Source of the DNA: Mycobacterium sp. GA-1199
Lineage (GTDB): Bacteria > Actinomycetota > Actinomycetes > Mycobacteriales > Mycobacteriaceae
Direction: 5' to 3'
DNA: 64,000 nt
Assembly (NCBI RefSeq): GCF_001500045.1
Contig: NZ_LQIX01000034.1
Span: 248,001 to 312,000 of the forward strand
Shown: piece by piece, positions 1-8,452 of the stretch
Layout of the letters: each line of letters begins with the position of its first letter
Numbering within the stretch: position 1 is the first letter of the stretch
Translations under genes and position numbers: made by a program
Notes under the pieces: generated by a model
The model's database searches: none
What the model saw: only the letters and a program-made list of their open reading frames with translations
Told to the model about the DNA's origin: nothing

Positions 1-1
1 C

Positions 2-316
2 GGTGCGCCGTACATGGCGCATTACGTGGCGGCGAAATCCGCGGTGAACGGGTTGACGAAGACGCTGGCCCTCGAATACGGACCGGCGGGCATCACGGTC
101 AACGCGGTGCCACCGGGTTTCATCGACACGCCGATGCTGCGGGCGGCGGAGGCGCGGGGTCACCTCGGAGACATCCAGGCCACCATCGACGCGACCCCGG
201 TGCGCCGCATGGGCAAGCCCGAGGACATCGCGGCCACGTGCGCGTTTCTCGTCTCCGAGGAGGCCGGCTACATCACCGGACAGATCATCGGCGTCAACGG
301 TGGCCGCAACACCTAG
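2..316 (+). CDS. SDR-family oxidoreductase, C-terminal part (gene truncated by window edge)
   Basis: Only the last ~105 codons are in the window; the reading frame is open to the left edge, so the start lies outside. The visible part carries the short-chain dehydrogenase/reductase catalytic signature Y-x-x-x-K (YVAAK, about 5 codons after the in-frame ATG at 14). The helix SAVNGLTKTLALEYG and the strand/loop ITVNAVPPGFIDTPM follow. The C-terminal GQIIGVNGGRNT is the usual end of FabG-like NAD(P)H-dependent reductases. It would reduce or oxidise a carbonyl/hydroxyl substrate in the cytosol; nothing here identifies the substrate. The usual SPG before the flexible lid reads PPG. The downstream gene on the same strand is thioesterase-like, so a shared acyl or polyketide pathway is possible but unproven. 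Confidence 0.9.
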   Translation, partial: GAPYMAHYVAAKSAVNGLTKTLALEYGPAGITVNAVPPGFIDTPMLRAAEARGHLGDIQATIDATPVRRMGKPEDIAATCAFLVSEEAGYITGQIIGVNGGRNT

Positions 317-400
317 CTGAGGCGCGTCCGAAGCCTTGTGCGAGGATCCGCAGATGAGCACTGACCCGCGTATTTCACGCCGACGGCAGACGGCGCGTTC

Positions 401-1174
401 ATGCCGTCGATCTTCGCCCAGAGCCACTGGGGCGCCGATCACCTCAATGGCCCGGCCATCGTCGGGTTGGCCGCGCAGGCGCTCGAGAAGGATTGCGGTT
501 CTCCGGAGTTCATGCCGACGCGAATTACCGTCGACCTGTTTCGGGCGGGGCGCAACCTACCGACGACCGTCGAGGTCCGGGTGATTCGTGACGGCCGCCG
601 GGTGCGGAACGCGGAATGCGAAGTGGTGCAGGGCGGTCGGCCGGTCGCACGTGCCACGCTGGTGCAATACCGACGATCGGTCGCGCCGCCCGGAGAGGAG
701 TGGACCGCGCCGGTCGATGCGCCGCAGTTGCCGACTCCGGATGGGGAACTCGTACCGTTCATCGGTAGCGATGAGGGCGGTTGGACGCGATCGCCGGAGG
801 CTCATCAGAACACTTCCCGAAAGCAGTTCTTCTATACGAGCCCGAACATCGTTGCTGGAGAACCGGTCTCGCCATTCGTCAGGGCGGTCAACGTAGCAGA
901 GTCGACGAGCTTGGTGACCAACCTGGGCACCGAGGGAATCGGCTATATCAACGGTGACCTCACAGTAGCGTTGTCGCGCTTGCCGCTCGACAAGTGGATT
1001 ATGGTCCAGGGTGATTCGCATTGGGTCGCCGAGGGGATCTCTGTCGGCACGGCGACGCTGTTCGACCAGCAGGGTCCATTCGGGTCCGGCATGGTGACCG
1101 CGGTGGCGAACCCGGCCGCGCAGATCGACTTCCGGGGGCGGCCGTTCCCGCGGGGTGAAATCAACTACGAGTGA
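401..1174 (+). CDS. Acyl-CoA thioesterase-like hot-dog protein, probable frameshift at the 5' end
   Basis: A 257-residue product from the ATG at 401. It has the double hot-dog layout of mycobacterial TesB-like thioesterases: an N-terminal helix with QSHWGADHLNGPAIVGL, strands around RITVDLFRAG and VEVRVIRDGRRVRNAECEV, then a second half (FVRAVNVAESTSLVTNLGTEGIGYINGDLTVALSRLP). Such enzymes hydrolyse acyl-CoA in the cytosol. The start is odd. The same frame reads meaningfully upstream of 401 (AYFTPTADGAF) but meets a TGA at 362-364. An ATG at 354 in another frame encodes MSTDP. One extra C in the CCC run at 365-367 would join the two into MSTDPAYFTPTADGAF. This suggests a recent 1-bp deletion or a sequencing error. 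Without it translation must start at 401 and loses about a dozen residues. It converges on the next gene. Confidence 0.8.
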   Translation: MPSIFAQSHWGADHLNGPAIVGLAAQALEKDCGSPEFMPTRITVDLFRAGRNLPTTVEVRVIRDGRRVRNAECEVVQGGRPVARATLVQYRRSVAPPGEEWTAPVDAPQLPTPDGELVPFIGSDEGGWTRSPEAHQNTSRKQFFYTSPNIVAGEPVSPFVRAVNVAESTSLVTNLGTEGIGYINGDLTVALSRLPLDKWIMVQGDSHWVAEGISVGTATLFDQQGPFGSGMVTAVANPAAQIDFRGRPFPRGEINYE

Positions 1175-1183
1175 GCGGCTTTG

Positions 1184-1585
1184 TCAGGGCTTCTTGCGGG
1201 TGCGTCCGCCGGAGGGCTTCTTGTCTGACGGCTGGGTCGAGGTCCGAGACGCGAACCGGCCCACTGTCGCAACGCCGGGGATTCGGCCTACGGCGTTGTA
1301 GACATCGTTGCCGGTGGCAATCAGCGCCTCGAGTTGCGGCAGGATGGCATCCATCGTCCGGATCATCGGATCGGCCAGTGCGAGATAACGTTCGGCGCGG
1401 TCGATCGCCGCGTTGAGGCGTTCGGTCGCAGCGGCCAAATTCTCGATGAGATCGGGCACTTGGGCCATCATCTTCACCGAAGCCGGCGGGATGCGCATCG
1501 CTTCGGTGGCGGCCGCCTGGGCGGTTTCGGCAGCCGCCTGTGCCGCTTCTCTGATTTCTTTCGGGGTGGGAACCTTGGGGCTCAT
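1184..1585 (-). CDS. Small Ala-rich helical protein, conserved mycobacterial type, function unknown
   Basis: A 133-residue protein starting at the ATG at 1585 (MSPKVPTPKEIREAAQ). Residues ~8-95 are a long Ala/Glu/Gln-rich amphipathic helical region (AAQAAAETAQAAATEAMRIP, then LIENLAAATERLNAAIDRAERYLALADPMIRTMDAILPQ) with heptad-like spacing, so a coiled coil or helical bundle is likely. The tail is basic (KKPSGGRTRKKP). No catalytic motif or signal peptide is visible. The layout loosely recalls phasin-like helical proteins, but that is inference only. It is convergent with the thioesterase gene, 9 bp apart. The start and its upstream DNA recur in degenerate form at 27658-27732. Confidence 0.7.
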   Translation of the reverse strand: MSPKVPTPKEIREAAQAAAETAQAAATEAMRIPPASVKMMAQVPDLIENLAAATERLNAAIDRAERYLALADPMIRTMDAILPQLEALIATGNDVYNAVGRIPGVATVGRFASRTSTQPSDKKPSGGRTRKKP

Positions 1586-1643
1586 GTGACTACGATCCCG
1601 CACGGTGCCGGTGTTGTCCGGTCTTTGCCAAGAGAGATTCGCC
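1568..1643. repeat. Left copy of a degenerate direct repeat flanking the 26 kb island
   Basis: The first codons and ~60 bp upstream of the gene starting at 1585 align with 27658-27732 in the same orientation with a few mismatches and two small gaps. Shared blocks include GGAACCT, GGGGCTCAT, TTGTCCGGT, TTTGCC and GATTCGC. Everything between the copies is accessory in character. Confidence 0.6.
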
Positions 1644-1914
1644 CGATGGACAGGATAGATTCGACGTGTGGCGAACTTGTCGCCGCCAAGCGGATAACTG
1701 GATCGCGCCACCCGAAAGCAGAAAGCGCCTGTCCTTCCCATTCAGCGTCCGCGTCGGCAACGTCGGTGACAGGTTTGTGGTCTGCTGCGCATTGACCCTG
1801 TACATTCTCGGCGATCTTGACTTCTGTTGCGCTTCTGCGCGTCTCGTCGCTAGCAAACGTCTGGTCTGCCCCAGTTCACGGGGCTATGTCAGTGGTCGTC
1901 GTTATGCTGACCGC

Positions 1915-3882
1915 ATGGCTACGGAATTTACAGTCCGGGGATCCTTTGGGAAGTCGCAGCCACCTGAGCGCGCCACCGTCCACGCTTCCATCAGCTACGA
2001 GGGCCCGTCGATGGAGCCGGTGTACACGCGGGTGGCACGCGACTTGGACGTTGTGCAGAAGTCCGTGACAGAGCTCAAAGACAAAAATGACGCGCCAATC
2101 ACCTGGTGGTCTGCTGCGCAATTGAGTACGTGGTCGTCTCGGCCTTGGAATCAAGAGGGTAAACAGCTGCCGCTCGTCCATCACGCTGGCGTCAGCATCG
2201 AAGTGAAATTTCGCGACTTCAGCGCGTTGTCGTCCTGGGTCGGCGAGCAGATCATCAACGTCGAAGGCTTCCGAGTCACGAGCATCAGATGGGCATTGAC
2301 GGCCAAACGACGCGATGAACTGATCCGAGAGGCCCGCGAACGAGCCGTCCACGACGCCGTCGAGCGCGCCCAGCAGTACGCCGACGCTGTTGGCCTCGGC
2401 AGGGTCAGACCTGTTGCGATCGCTGACTCCGGCATGCTGCAAGCGAACCTGTGGCCCGACGGGGCTCACGGCGAGGCGCTGACAGCGATGCGAGCGGAGT
2501 CGGGACCGGTCGGAGGTGGGTCTCGCGTCGGTCTTGTGCCGCAGGATATTGAGATCGCTGCCTCGGTTGACGCCCGGTTCGTCGTTGAACGCTCAGACGT
2601 CAGCGCCTTTAACCACAGCTCTGGCGCCGAAGAATCGCGCGAACTGGAGCGGAAGAGCGCGCACGATCACGAAAGTGACGTGGGTGTGGGGGAGTTTCGC
2701 GACGACGATCCCGGCTATCTAGCTTGGCTCAACTTGCACCGCGATGGGTACGTGCTCAATATCGCGCGAAGCTACAGCACAAGCGGAGCGCGTGTGCATC
2801 GTGCCGATTGCTGGACGATCAGCGGTGAGCACTCGCACGGAAACACTCTGACTGGACCGTATGTGAAGCTTTGCGCGCAGCAGCTGTCCGAACTCGACCA
2901 GTGGGCGACCAACGAAGTTGGCGCTCCGGTAGCGCGGTGCGGAACCTGTCACCCGGAAAATGCTGCTGTACAGTATGATTCAGGTCCGCGAGCGACCGCA
3001 GCCCTTGTATCGGAGGCTCGCCACGACATTCGTGGGCCGGCGGCGGACGATGGTGTAGTCGAGGCCTGGGCCGACGATTACATCCGTTTTGAACGCCTGC
3101 CTGACTGGCAACGCCAGCTGCGGAACGAGATCCGAAGTCGTTGCAGACAACTCGAACCGTCGGCGGAGCAGGTGTTGCACGCGACGTTCTTCGGGGCCAA
3201 ACATCCCAAAGCCGACGTCGAGAATGTCTTGCTCTACTACATTGACTCGTTCAAAGTCGCGGGGAGTCAGGGGATCCGTTTCGAGCACGGCTCTGGAGTG
3301 CTCCCGGGGCCTAATGCTGACGAGTTTGCGTTCGGCTACCGTTACGCACTCGCGCCGCGCTCAGGCACTTTCACTCATTGGCGGCAAGGGCGGACGTTGG
3401 CCGCGTTCGACTGGACCAACCTGGAGTCGTTCAAGAGTGACAATCAGTTGGCGCCCGTGTGGCTGGCGTTGCGCCGTGGCGAAACGAAGGTCTACGAGCG
3501 GGCTGCATCCGACGCGCCGTTCGCCGTCCGAGTCGAGATTCGACCGCCGTATAGACGGCAGCCTGTCTGGGGCGGGCTGCTTAAGGGGGTCTTTGATGGG
3601 GTCACCTGTGCATATCAGGCCCACACTGACACGGCGGTCCTCTCAGAAGCCGCCGCACGGCTCGCGGCACTTCTTCCGGCGGATTCCTTAGAAATAGAGG
3701 AGCACCTGCTTGATCAACGGCGTGCCGTACTCGGCGTTGTCCACCGGCTCGTCTCCCCATACCGTGGGGGAGTCAAGTGGGACCCTTCTGACCACCTATG
3801 CGTGGCTGGAGATCTGCTCGCAGCGGAACCGGTCGATGACCGGTGGGCGATCCGCGGTGAGATCTTCGAGGTCTTTCGGTGA
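1915..3882 (+). CDS. SIMPL (DUF541)-domain protein with Cys/His module and unknown C-terminal domain
   Basis: A 655-residue protein. The ATG at 1915 (MATEFTVRGSFGK) is chosen because the SIMPL fold begins there; further upstream the frame is low-quality. Residues ~1-205 resemble SIMPL/DUF541 proteins: a VRG start, an Arg-rich helix (AKRRDELIREARERAVHDAVERAQQYADAVGL) and strands after it. Typical SIMPL proteins are exported, but no signal peptide is visible, so a cytosolic role is likely. Residues ~265-347 form a separate module with GYVLN, HRADCWTI, YVKLC and CGTCHPE. This Cys/His pattern resembles a domain I associate with actinobacterial restriction-type proteins (inference). The last ~290 residues are not recognised; they contain RFEHGSG and a Trp/Arg-rich stretch. 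First gene of the accessory island, read towards the macro-domain gene. Confidence 0.75.
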   Translation: MATEFTVRGSFGKSQPPERATVHASISYEGPSMEPVYTRVARDLDVVQKSVTELKDKNDAPITWWSAAQLSTWSSRPWNQEGKQLPLVHHAGVSIEVKFRDFSALSSWVGEQIINVEGFRVTSIRWALTAKRRDELIREARERAVHDAVERAQQYADAVGLGRVRPVAIADSGMLQANLWPDGAHGEALTAMRAESGPVGGGSRVGLVPQDIEIAASVDARFVVERSDVSAFNHSSGAEESRELERKSAHDHESDVGVGEFRDDDPGYLAWLNLHRDGYVLNIARSYSTSGARVHRADCWTISGEHSHGNTLTGPYVKLCAQQLSELDQWATNEVGAPVARCGTCHPENAAVQYDSGPRATAALVSEARHDIRGPAADDGVVEAWADDYIRFERLPDWQRQLRNEIRSRCRQLEPSAEQVLHATFFGAKHPKADVENVLLYYIDSFKVAGSQGIRFEHGSGVLPGPNADEFAFGYRYALAPRSGTFTHWRQGRTLAAFDWTNLESFKSDNQLAPVWLALRRGETKVYERAASDAPFAVRVEIRPPYRRQPVWGGLLKGVFDGVTCAYQAHTDTAVLSEAAARLAALLPADSLEIEEHLLDQRRAVLGVVHRLVSPYRGGVKWDPSDHLCVAGDLLAAEPVDDRWAIRGEIFEVFR

Positions 3883-4017
3883 CAAAGCCCGAGCGCCCAC
3901 TACCTACGCCTGCGCGCCTATCACTTCAATACCTACCGGCGACGTGAGGCATGCTGCGCGAAGACATGACTGAGCGGGAGGTCCGGGACGCTTGATTCTC
4001 GATGGATCGGAGTCGGC

Positions 4018-4230
4018 ATGACGACGAGATATGCACCGTGGGGGGAACGGATAGTGACCGAGTGTCGCAAGTGCGCGGCGGGGATATGCAGCCACGGGGA
4101 GCAGTGTCCGATGATGATTCGGTGGTACGACGATCCGTGGGACGGCACATTCTGGCGACGCTGCGAGTGCACAGCGTGGAGACACGCGAGGGTGTATCCA
4201 GTGACGGTTAGGCGTGTCGCAAGACGCTGA
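4018..4230 (+). CDS. Small Cys-rich protein (putative zinc-binding)
   Basis: A 70-residue product (MTTRYAPWGERIVTECRKCA...). A GGAG at 4009-4012 sits 5 nt before the ATG, a good ribosome binding site. Cysteines are arranged as CxxC, then C and C around SHGEQ, then CEC followed by a His (AWRHA). This is compatible with a small zinc ribbon or treble clef. No family is recognised. It lies between the SIMPL and macro-domain genes on the same strand. A hairpin follows 23 nt after its stop. Several overlapping alternative frames in this AT-richer stretch are less convincing. Confidence 0.45.
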   Translation: MTTRYAPWGERIVTECRKCAAGICSHGEQCPMMIRWYDDPWDGTFWRRCECTAWRHARVYPVTVRRVARR

Positions 4231-4252
4231 CAAGTGACGTCTGTGTGCGACT

Positions 4253-4274
4253 GATGCCCGCCTGGGAGGGCATC
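4253..4274 (+). terminator. Hairpin, possible terminator
   Basis: A perfect 7-bp stem, GATGCCC at 4253-4259 and GGGCATC at 4268-4274, with an 8-nt loop and no U-tract. It lies just after the small Cys-rich gene. Mycobacterial intrinsic terminators often lack the U-tract, but a regulatory hairpin is equally possible. Confidence 0.35.
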
Positions 4275-4529
4275 CACGTCGGGGGACACGCCAAGGTGTG
4301 AACTGCCACAGTGACGTAATGCGAAGTCGCAGTGGATAATTCGTGTTTGACTTTATCGGTCACTGCCGCTGTCAGGACAGTGACGCCTTGCTTTGGGTGT
4401 CGACAGCGTGTGGTGACACGTTCTGCAGCAGTCAAGGGTGTCGAATACGTCGCCACTAATTGGCCCCGGCGGGGGGCAGAGTTCGCCTCGACTCAACACG
4501 AGTCGGTGCGCGGTTGCATACTGGGCCGC

Positions 4530-6266
4530 GTGCTGACAATCACCGCCATTCGTGGCGACATCACCGAGCAGAAGGTTGACGCGATAGTCAATCCCGCGAA
4601 CACTGCTATGCGCGGAGGTGGCGGCGCGGACGGTGCGATTCATCGCGCGGGGGGTCCCGCGATCCTGCGCGACTGCGTCGAGAGGTTCCCCGACGGACTG
4701 GCCACGGGTGACGCCGGTTGGACGACAGCAGGAGACTTGCCTGCCCGGTGGGTCATTCACACCGTCGGTCCGAACTACAACATTGGCCAGAGAGACCGGT
4801 CGCTTCTGGAATCCTGCTACCGCCGTGTCTTGGAAGTTGCTGACGAGCTTGGCGCCCGAATCGTTGCGTTTCCACTCATCAGCGCAGGCAGCTTCGGCTG
4901 GCCCCGTCAAGATGCCATCGCAGCCGCAATAGACACCATCGCCGCGTCCGACACGCAGGTCGATGAGGCGCGGCTCGTAGCTTTCGACTCGAAGGCGCAC
5001 GAGGAAATACGTTCGGCGCTCGCTATCTGGACTCCGATCCGCATCTTGCAAGGGGTTCAAGTCCTGCATCAGCGCGGTTATCACCGGATTCGCGTTTGGC
5101 CGGGCGTTAGTCCCTCAGGGATGTACTGGCGTGTTGCCATCAACACAGTCGGCCACTTGACTGACGAGGGCTATCCGGAAGTTGGCGACTACGACACCGC
5201 AGTTCTGTATCCAACCGGCAATCTCACCGAACTCGCCGGCAATGAGGTAACCGTGACGACCAGACCTGAGATGGTTGCCGACCTCATCCTGGAAGAATTG
5301 CCCGAGGCAACTCCAACTGGCGACGACCCTGCGTACGTTTCCTGGTTCGCCGAACTCATGCGACTCGTCGAGCAATTTCGGTTGCCGCCCATCGCTTACG
5401 CCGAATACTTCGACGCCAGCGAGGGCTGGGAGATCGGTTGGGGTAGCGGCAACCGGCATCCTCGCCCTCCCAAGCCGCCCATCGTCACCCCAAAGAGATC
5501 CGCTCCGATGCGCCCAATGCGATCGAACTTGTTCACCAGCGACGCTGGGGAAGTCCTGTACCGACTCGCGGCGATTCTACAGGAGGCGACAGGAGTTTCC
5601 CCGAAAGCGAGCGCGGTAGAAGGAACGCTTATCCCACGCGGAGACCCGCTGTTGCCCAGCGTCACAATCAAATTCGACACCAACCACGTCCGCGGGGCCG
5701 ACCGCGCAGCTCTTTTCTTTGACGACGAGTACGTTCATTTGGGTGTCTGGCCAGCGGAACTCCAGCCCCAATACGCCTATATGTATTCCGATCCGGCGAG
5801 AGTTGACGCCCTCCTCGAACTGAACACCCACGGCGGTTTCACCGTCGAGCCCAACTTCCAGCTTGCACATCGGTTTGCCCAACCGCTTCAACGCTGGTTT
5901 CCAACCAGGCTGCTGTCTGCAGACGATTACCTGCATCAGTGGATTGACGATTTCCGTGACGGGCGCGCTGGCGGTCGAACCCGCGATCAGGTAGCCGATC
6001 CGCGCTTCTTCCAGTGGCTGGTGGGTCGTCGCTATGCCCTTTCGGCCGAAGAGGAAAGCCTTCACGAGTGGCTGGAGAGCAAAGGAGCCGGCATTCAGGT
6101 CCACGTACGCCCGGGCATCCAAATTCTCAGAACCTGGCCGTACAGAGAAGCGCTTGCGATCGAGGGTCAGAACGAGTTTGTTGCGCAGGTGCGGGAAGCG
6201 ACTGATCGGATACTGACGGCGCTCGGCCAGACGCGGCTAGGTTTCACGAACGGAACGATGAGCTGA
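4530..6266 (+). CDS. Macro-domain protein with two further uncharacterised domains
   Basis: 578 residues from the GTG at 4530 (VLTITAIRGDITEQKVDAIVNPANTAM). This is where macro domains normally start; a longer frame begins at 4332 but adds unconvincing sequence. Residues ~1-165 are a macro domain: NPAN near 20, a Gly-rich loop with GGADGAIHRAGG, IHTVGPNY, and LISAGSFGW near 113-121. Macro domains bind or hydrolyse ADP-ribose or its derivatives. Residues ~178-290 begin VQVLHQRGYHRIRVWPGVSPSG, a module found in several actinobacterial proteins of unknown function. The rest (~320-578) has no motif I recognise. In a defence island a role in NAD+/ADP-ribose signalling or reversal is plausible but inferred. 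No membrane segment or signal peptide is visible. Confidence 0.8.
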   Translation: MLTITAIRGDITEQKVDAIVNPANTAMRGGGGADGAIHRAGGPAILRDCVERFPDGLATGDAGWTTAGDLPARWVIHTVGPNYNIGQRDRSLLESCYRRVLEVADELGARIVAFPLISAGSFGWPRQDAIAAAIDTIAASDTQVDEARLVAFDSKAHEEIRSALAIWTPIRILQGVQVLHQRGYHRIRVWPGVSPSGMYWRVAINTVGHLTDEGYPEVGDYDTAVLYPTGNLTELAGNEVTVTTRPEMVADLILEELPEATPTGDDPAYVSWFAELMRLVEQFRLPPIAYAEYFDASEGWEIGWGSGNRHPRPPKPPIVTPKRSAPMRPMRSNLFTSDAGEVLYRLAAILQEATGVSPKASAVEGTLIPRGDPLLPSVTIKFDTNHVRGADRAALFFDDEYVHLGVWPAELQPQYAYMYSDPARVDALLELNTHGGFTVEPNFQLAHRFAQPLQRWFPTRLLSADDYLHQWIDDFRDGRAGGRTRDQVADPRFFQWLVGRRYALSAEEESLHEWLESKGAGIQVHVRPGIQILRTWPYREALAIEGQNEFVAQVREATDRILTALGQTRLGFTNGTMS

Positions 6267-6542
6267 GAAGTTAGAAGAGCAGGGCACTCGACTCCATCCA
6301 GCGCAGCCGATCTGGATCCCTTGAAAGTCAAACTTCAGTATGCAATACGGCAGAATCCAGCTACTAGCATCCGCGATGCTGTGAGAAGCCGTTCGAGCGC
6401 GCCTGCACATCGTCCGATACCTCGGCGGCTGTCGAGAGGCGTCGCGTCGCGGAGGTGCCGGAGCGTTCCCAGCCTGTGGCGCGACGCCTAGTTGTCAGTG
6501 CCTGGTGCTATCCATATTCAGTACGCCGAGATGGAGGTAGCA

Positions 6543-7523
6543 ATGACGCACAGCGCGCCGGTAAAGATCGTCAACGACCAGTTGGTTCTGGGCCCGGTGA
6601 CGGTGAATTTTCAGCGGACGCTGCGGATCCCCGAGACGGGGTTGCACCCGCTGCCGCCGGGTCTGGGCCGGTTCCCGTTGCGGAGAGTTGCAGACTACCC
6701 CGACACCGCGCCGGCCGAGTGGCTGTCTCGTGGCGGTGTCATGCTGCCGATCTACCAGCGCGAGGCAATGTGGCTGTCGTTCGATGCGTCCGAACCCACT
6801 GCACTGCAGGTCGGTGTCGGCAAGGTGTGCGCGGTCAGCGGCTTGCCATGGATCGAGCACCTCATCAAGGACCCGCAGAACTACGTTGCGCTGCCTCGGC
6901 AGCCGTGGCTGGACGGGATCAACGCGGGGGACGGGTTCATCCGCCAGTTCGTTGCCGTGCCGCTCGGCTCTGGCGCCACAGTCGAAGGGCAGGTCACCGG
7001 AGAAGAGACCCATGGTGGGGTTCAGTTGCGCGCTGTCGGTCTGACCGAACAGGCGCTTGCGGCGTGGCACGCCGAGCAGGCCCTGCACGCAGAACGCTGC
7101 GCGGACGTGTTCGCGGACGGGGCCCCGTTGCCAGCGCCATCGGCGAGCATGGGGCTGGGTGCTGGCGGTCGGATGCGCCAGGAGGTGTACGCAGATGGCC
7201 GCCCGCTCACCGACTATGAGGAGGCTAGCGCCCGCCGCGTTTTCGTGCACTTGTGCTCGGCCGCCCAGTGGACTGCCATAACCGGAGAGGTGCCGCCCCC
7301 GACGCCGGTCGACCGGGACGTTTACGTGGACGAAGGGCTGCCATGGTTCGACTACTATGACGCCGACGCCCATGACCTCGCGGCCTCCGAGATCATGACC
7401 AACGTCGAGAGTGTCGGCAAAAAGCTTGGTGCCGAAGAGAAGCCGTTTACTCCCGTCGACCCGAAGACGGTGATCACACTCGGCGGCACCAGCCCCGAGG
7501 TGGTCGCTGACGGGCAGTGGTAG
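6543..7523 (+). CDS. Conserved protein of unknown function, 326 aa
   Basis: The ATG at 6543 (MTHSAPVKIVNDQLVLGPVTVNF) has a clear GGAGGT ribosome binding site at 6533-6538, which decides the start over the upstream frame. The protein has no signal peptide. It contains a conserved-looking core (PWLDGINAGDGFIRQFVAVPLGSGATVEGQVTG) and GLGAGGRMRQEVYADGRP. The PWLDGIN...IRQFVA...G...EGQ...GG pattern occurs in a family of actinobacterial hypothetical proteins whose function I do not know. The C-terminus (ITLGGTSPEVVADGQW) is hydrophilic. It converges on the protease gene with 14 bp between stops. The 276 bp upstream (6267-6542) show no other gene. Confidence 0.75.
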   Translation: MTHSAPVKIVNDQLVLGPVTVNFQRTLRIPETGLHPLPPGLGRFPLRRVADYPDTAPAEWLSRGGVMLPIYQREAMWLSFDASEPTALQVGVGKVCAVSGLPWIEHLIKDPQNYVALPRQPWLDGINAGDGFIRQFVAVPLGSGATVEGQVTGEETHGGVQLRAVGLTEQALAAWHAEQALHAERCADVFADGAPLPAPSASMGLGAGGRMRQEVYADGRPLTDYEEASARRVFVHLCSAAQWTAITGEVPPPTPVDRDVYVDEGLPWFDYYDADAHDLAASEIMTNVESVGKKLGAEEKPFTPVDPKTVITLGGTSPEVVADGQW

Positions 7524-7537
7524 CTGGTTCGGACTGG

Positions 7538-8452
7538 TCAGCCGAAAGTTCGCACGCTGCGGGGCCGGCATTCGATCGACACTTCATGATCATCGCGCAG
7601 CACCACAACGGTGATCTTTCGGTTGGCGACATCTCGGCGCAATGCGCGCAGTAGGTCGTTCTGCGAGCGGATGTCGCGATCGCCGACAGCGACTATGGCA
7701 TCGCCGGGTTCGAAGGGGCCTGCTGAATTGTCGCGAACAGAGGTCACCACGAGAGCATGCCCACCGGGTGCTCGCTCGACGGCGCGACGTGCGACGCTGA
7801 CGCCGAGTGAAGCGCGCTCAACGGCACCGTAGGTGATGAGTTCATGGACAACCTCAGCGACCGTGTCGGCTGGCACCGCGAAGCCAATGCCCTCGGCCTC
7901 TCGAATACCGGCGGTATTCACGCCGATAACAAGACCGTCGACATTCACCAGCGGGCCGCCCGAGTTTCCCGGGTTGATCGCCGCATCGGTCTGGATGACA
8001 TCAAAGATCGCCTGCTTGTCGCCGGTGCGAAGGCTTCGCTTCAAACCACTCACGATGCCGATGCTGATGCTTTCTGGGAACTCGCCCAGTGGGCTGCCGA
8101 ATGCGAAGCACAGCTCGCCAAGTCGAGCACCTTTGGGTGAAATCGACAGCGGCTCAGCGGATTGCGGGTCCACCCGAAGGACGGCCAGATCGGTCAAAGG
8201 ATCCCGGCCGACAACGCGCGCCTCGGTTTGCTGTGCGCCGGGAACCTGAACGTAGATGGGATCGTCCAGGTTTTCGACCACATGATTGTTTGTGACGAGG
8301 TGTTCGACGTCGTAGACGAACGCGGACCCAGTACCTTCTTCGAAATCGTGGGTTTGTCCCTTGACGATGGCGGTCGAGCGCACAACCCGCTGGCAGAGGT
8401 CGGTGATCTCGTCGCTGAACTGCCGAAGCAACCGCGCCGATGTGTTAGACAT
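7538..8452 (-). CDS. Cytosolic trypsin-like serine protease with PDZ domain (HtrA/S1C-like)
   Basis: 304 residues from the ATG at 8452 (MSNTSARLLRQFSDEI). The chymotrypsin-fold triad is intact: His57 (VTNNHVV), Asp88 (PLTDLAVLRV) and Ser164 (NPGNSGGPL). A C-terminal PDZ-like segment (~215-304, ASLGVSVARR ... GDAIVAVGDRDI) follows. HtrA-type proteases degrade or process misfolded or signal proteins and usually sit outside the membrane. This one has neither signal peptide nor membrane anchor, so it should act in the cytosol. Its start overlaps the stop of the YbjN-like gene by 8 nt, so the two are translationally coupled. It is the last gene of the helicase/methylase/ATPase operon, which suggests a protease effector or activator of that system (inference). 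Confidence 0.9.
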   Translation of the reverse strand: MSNTSARLLRQFSDEITDLCQRVVRSTAIVKGQTHDFEEGTGSAFVYDVEHLVTNNHVVENLDDPIYVQVPGAQQTEARVVGRDPLTDLAVLRVDPQSAEPLSISPKGARLGELCFAFGSPLGEFPESISIGIVSGLKRSLRTGDKQAIFDVIQTDAAINPGNSGGPLVNVDGLVIGVNTAGIREAEGIGFAVPADTVAEVVHELITYGAVERASLGVSVARRAVERAPGGHALVVTSVRDNSAGPFEPGDAIVAVGDRDIRSQNDLLRALRRDVANRKITVVVLRDDHEVSIECRPRSVRTFG

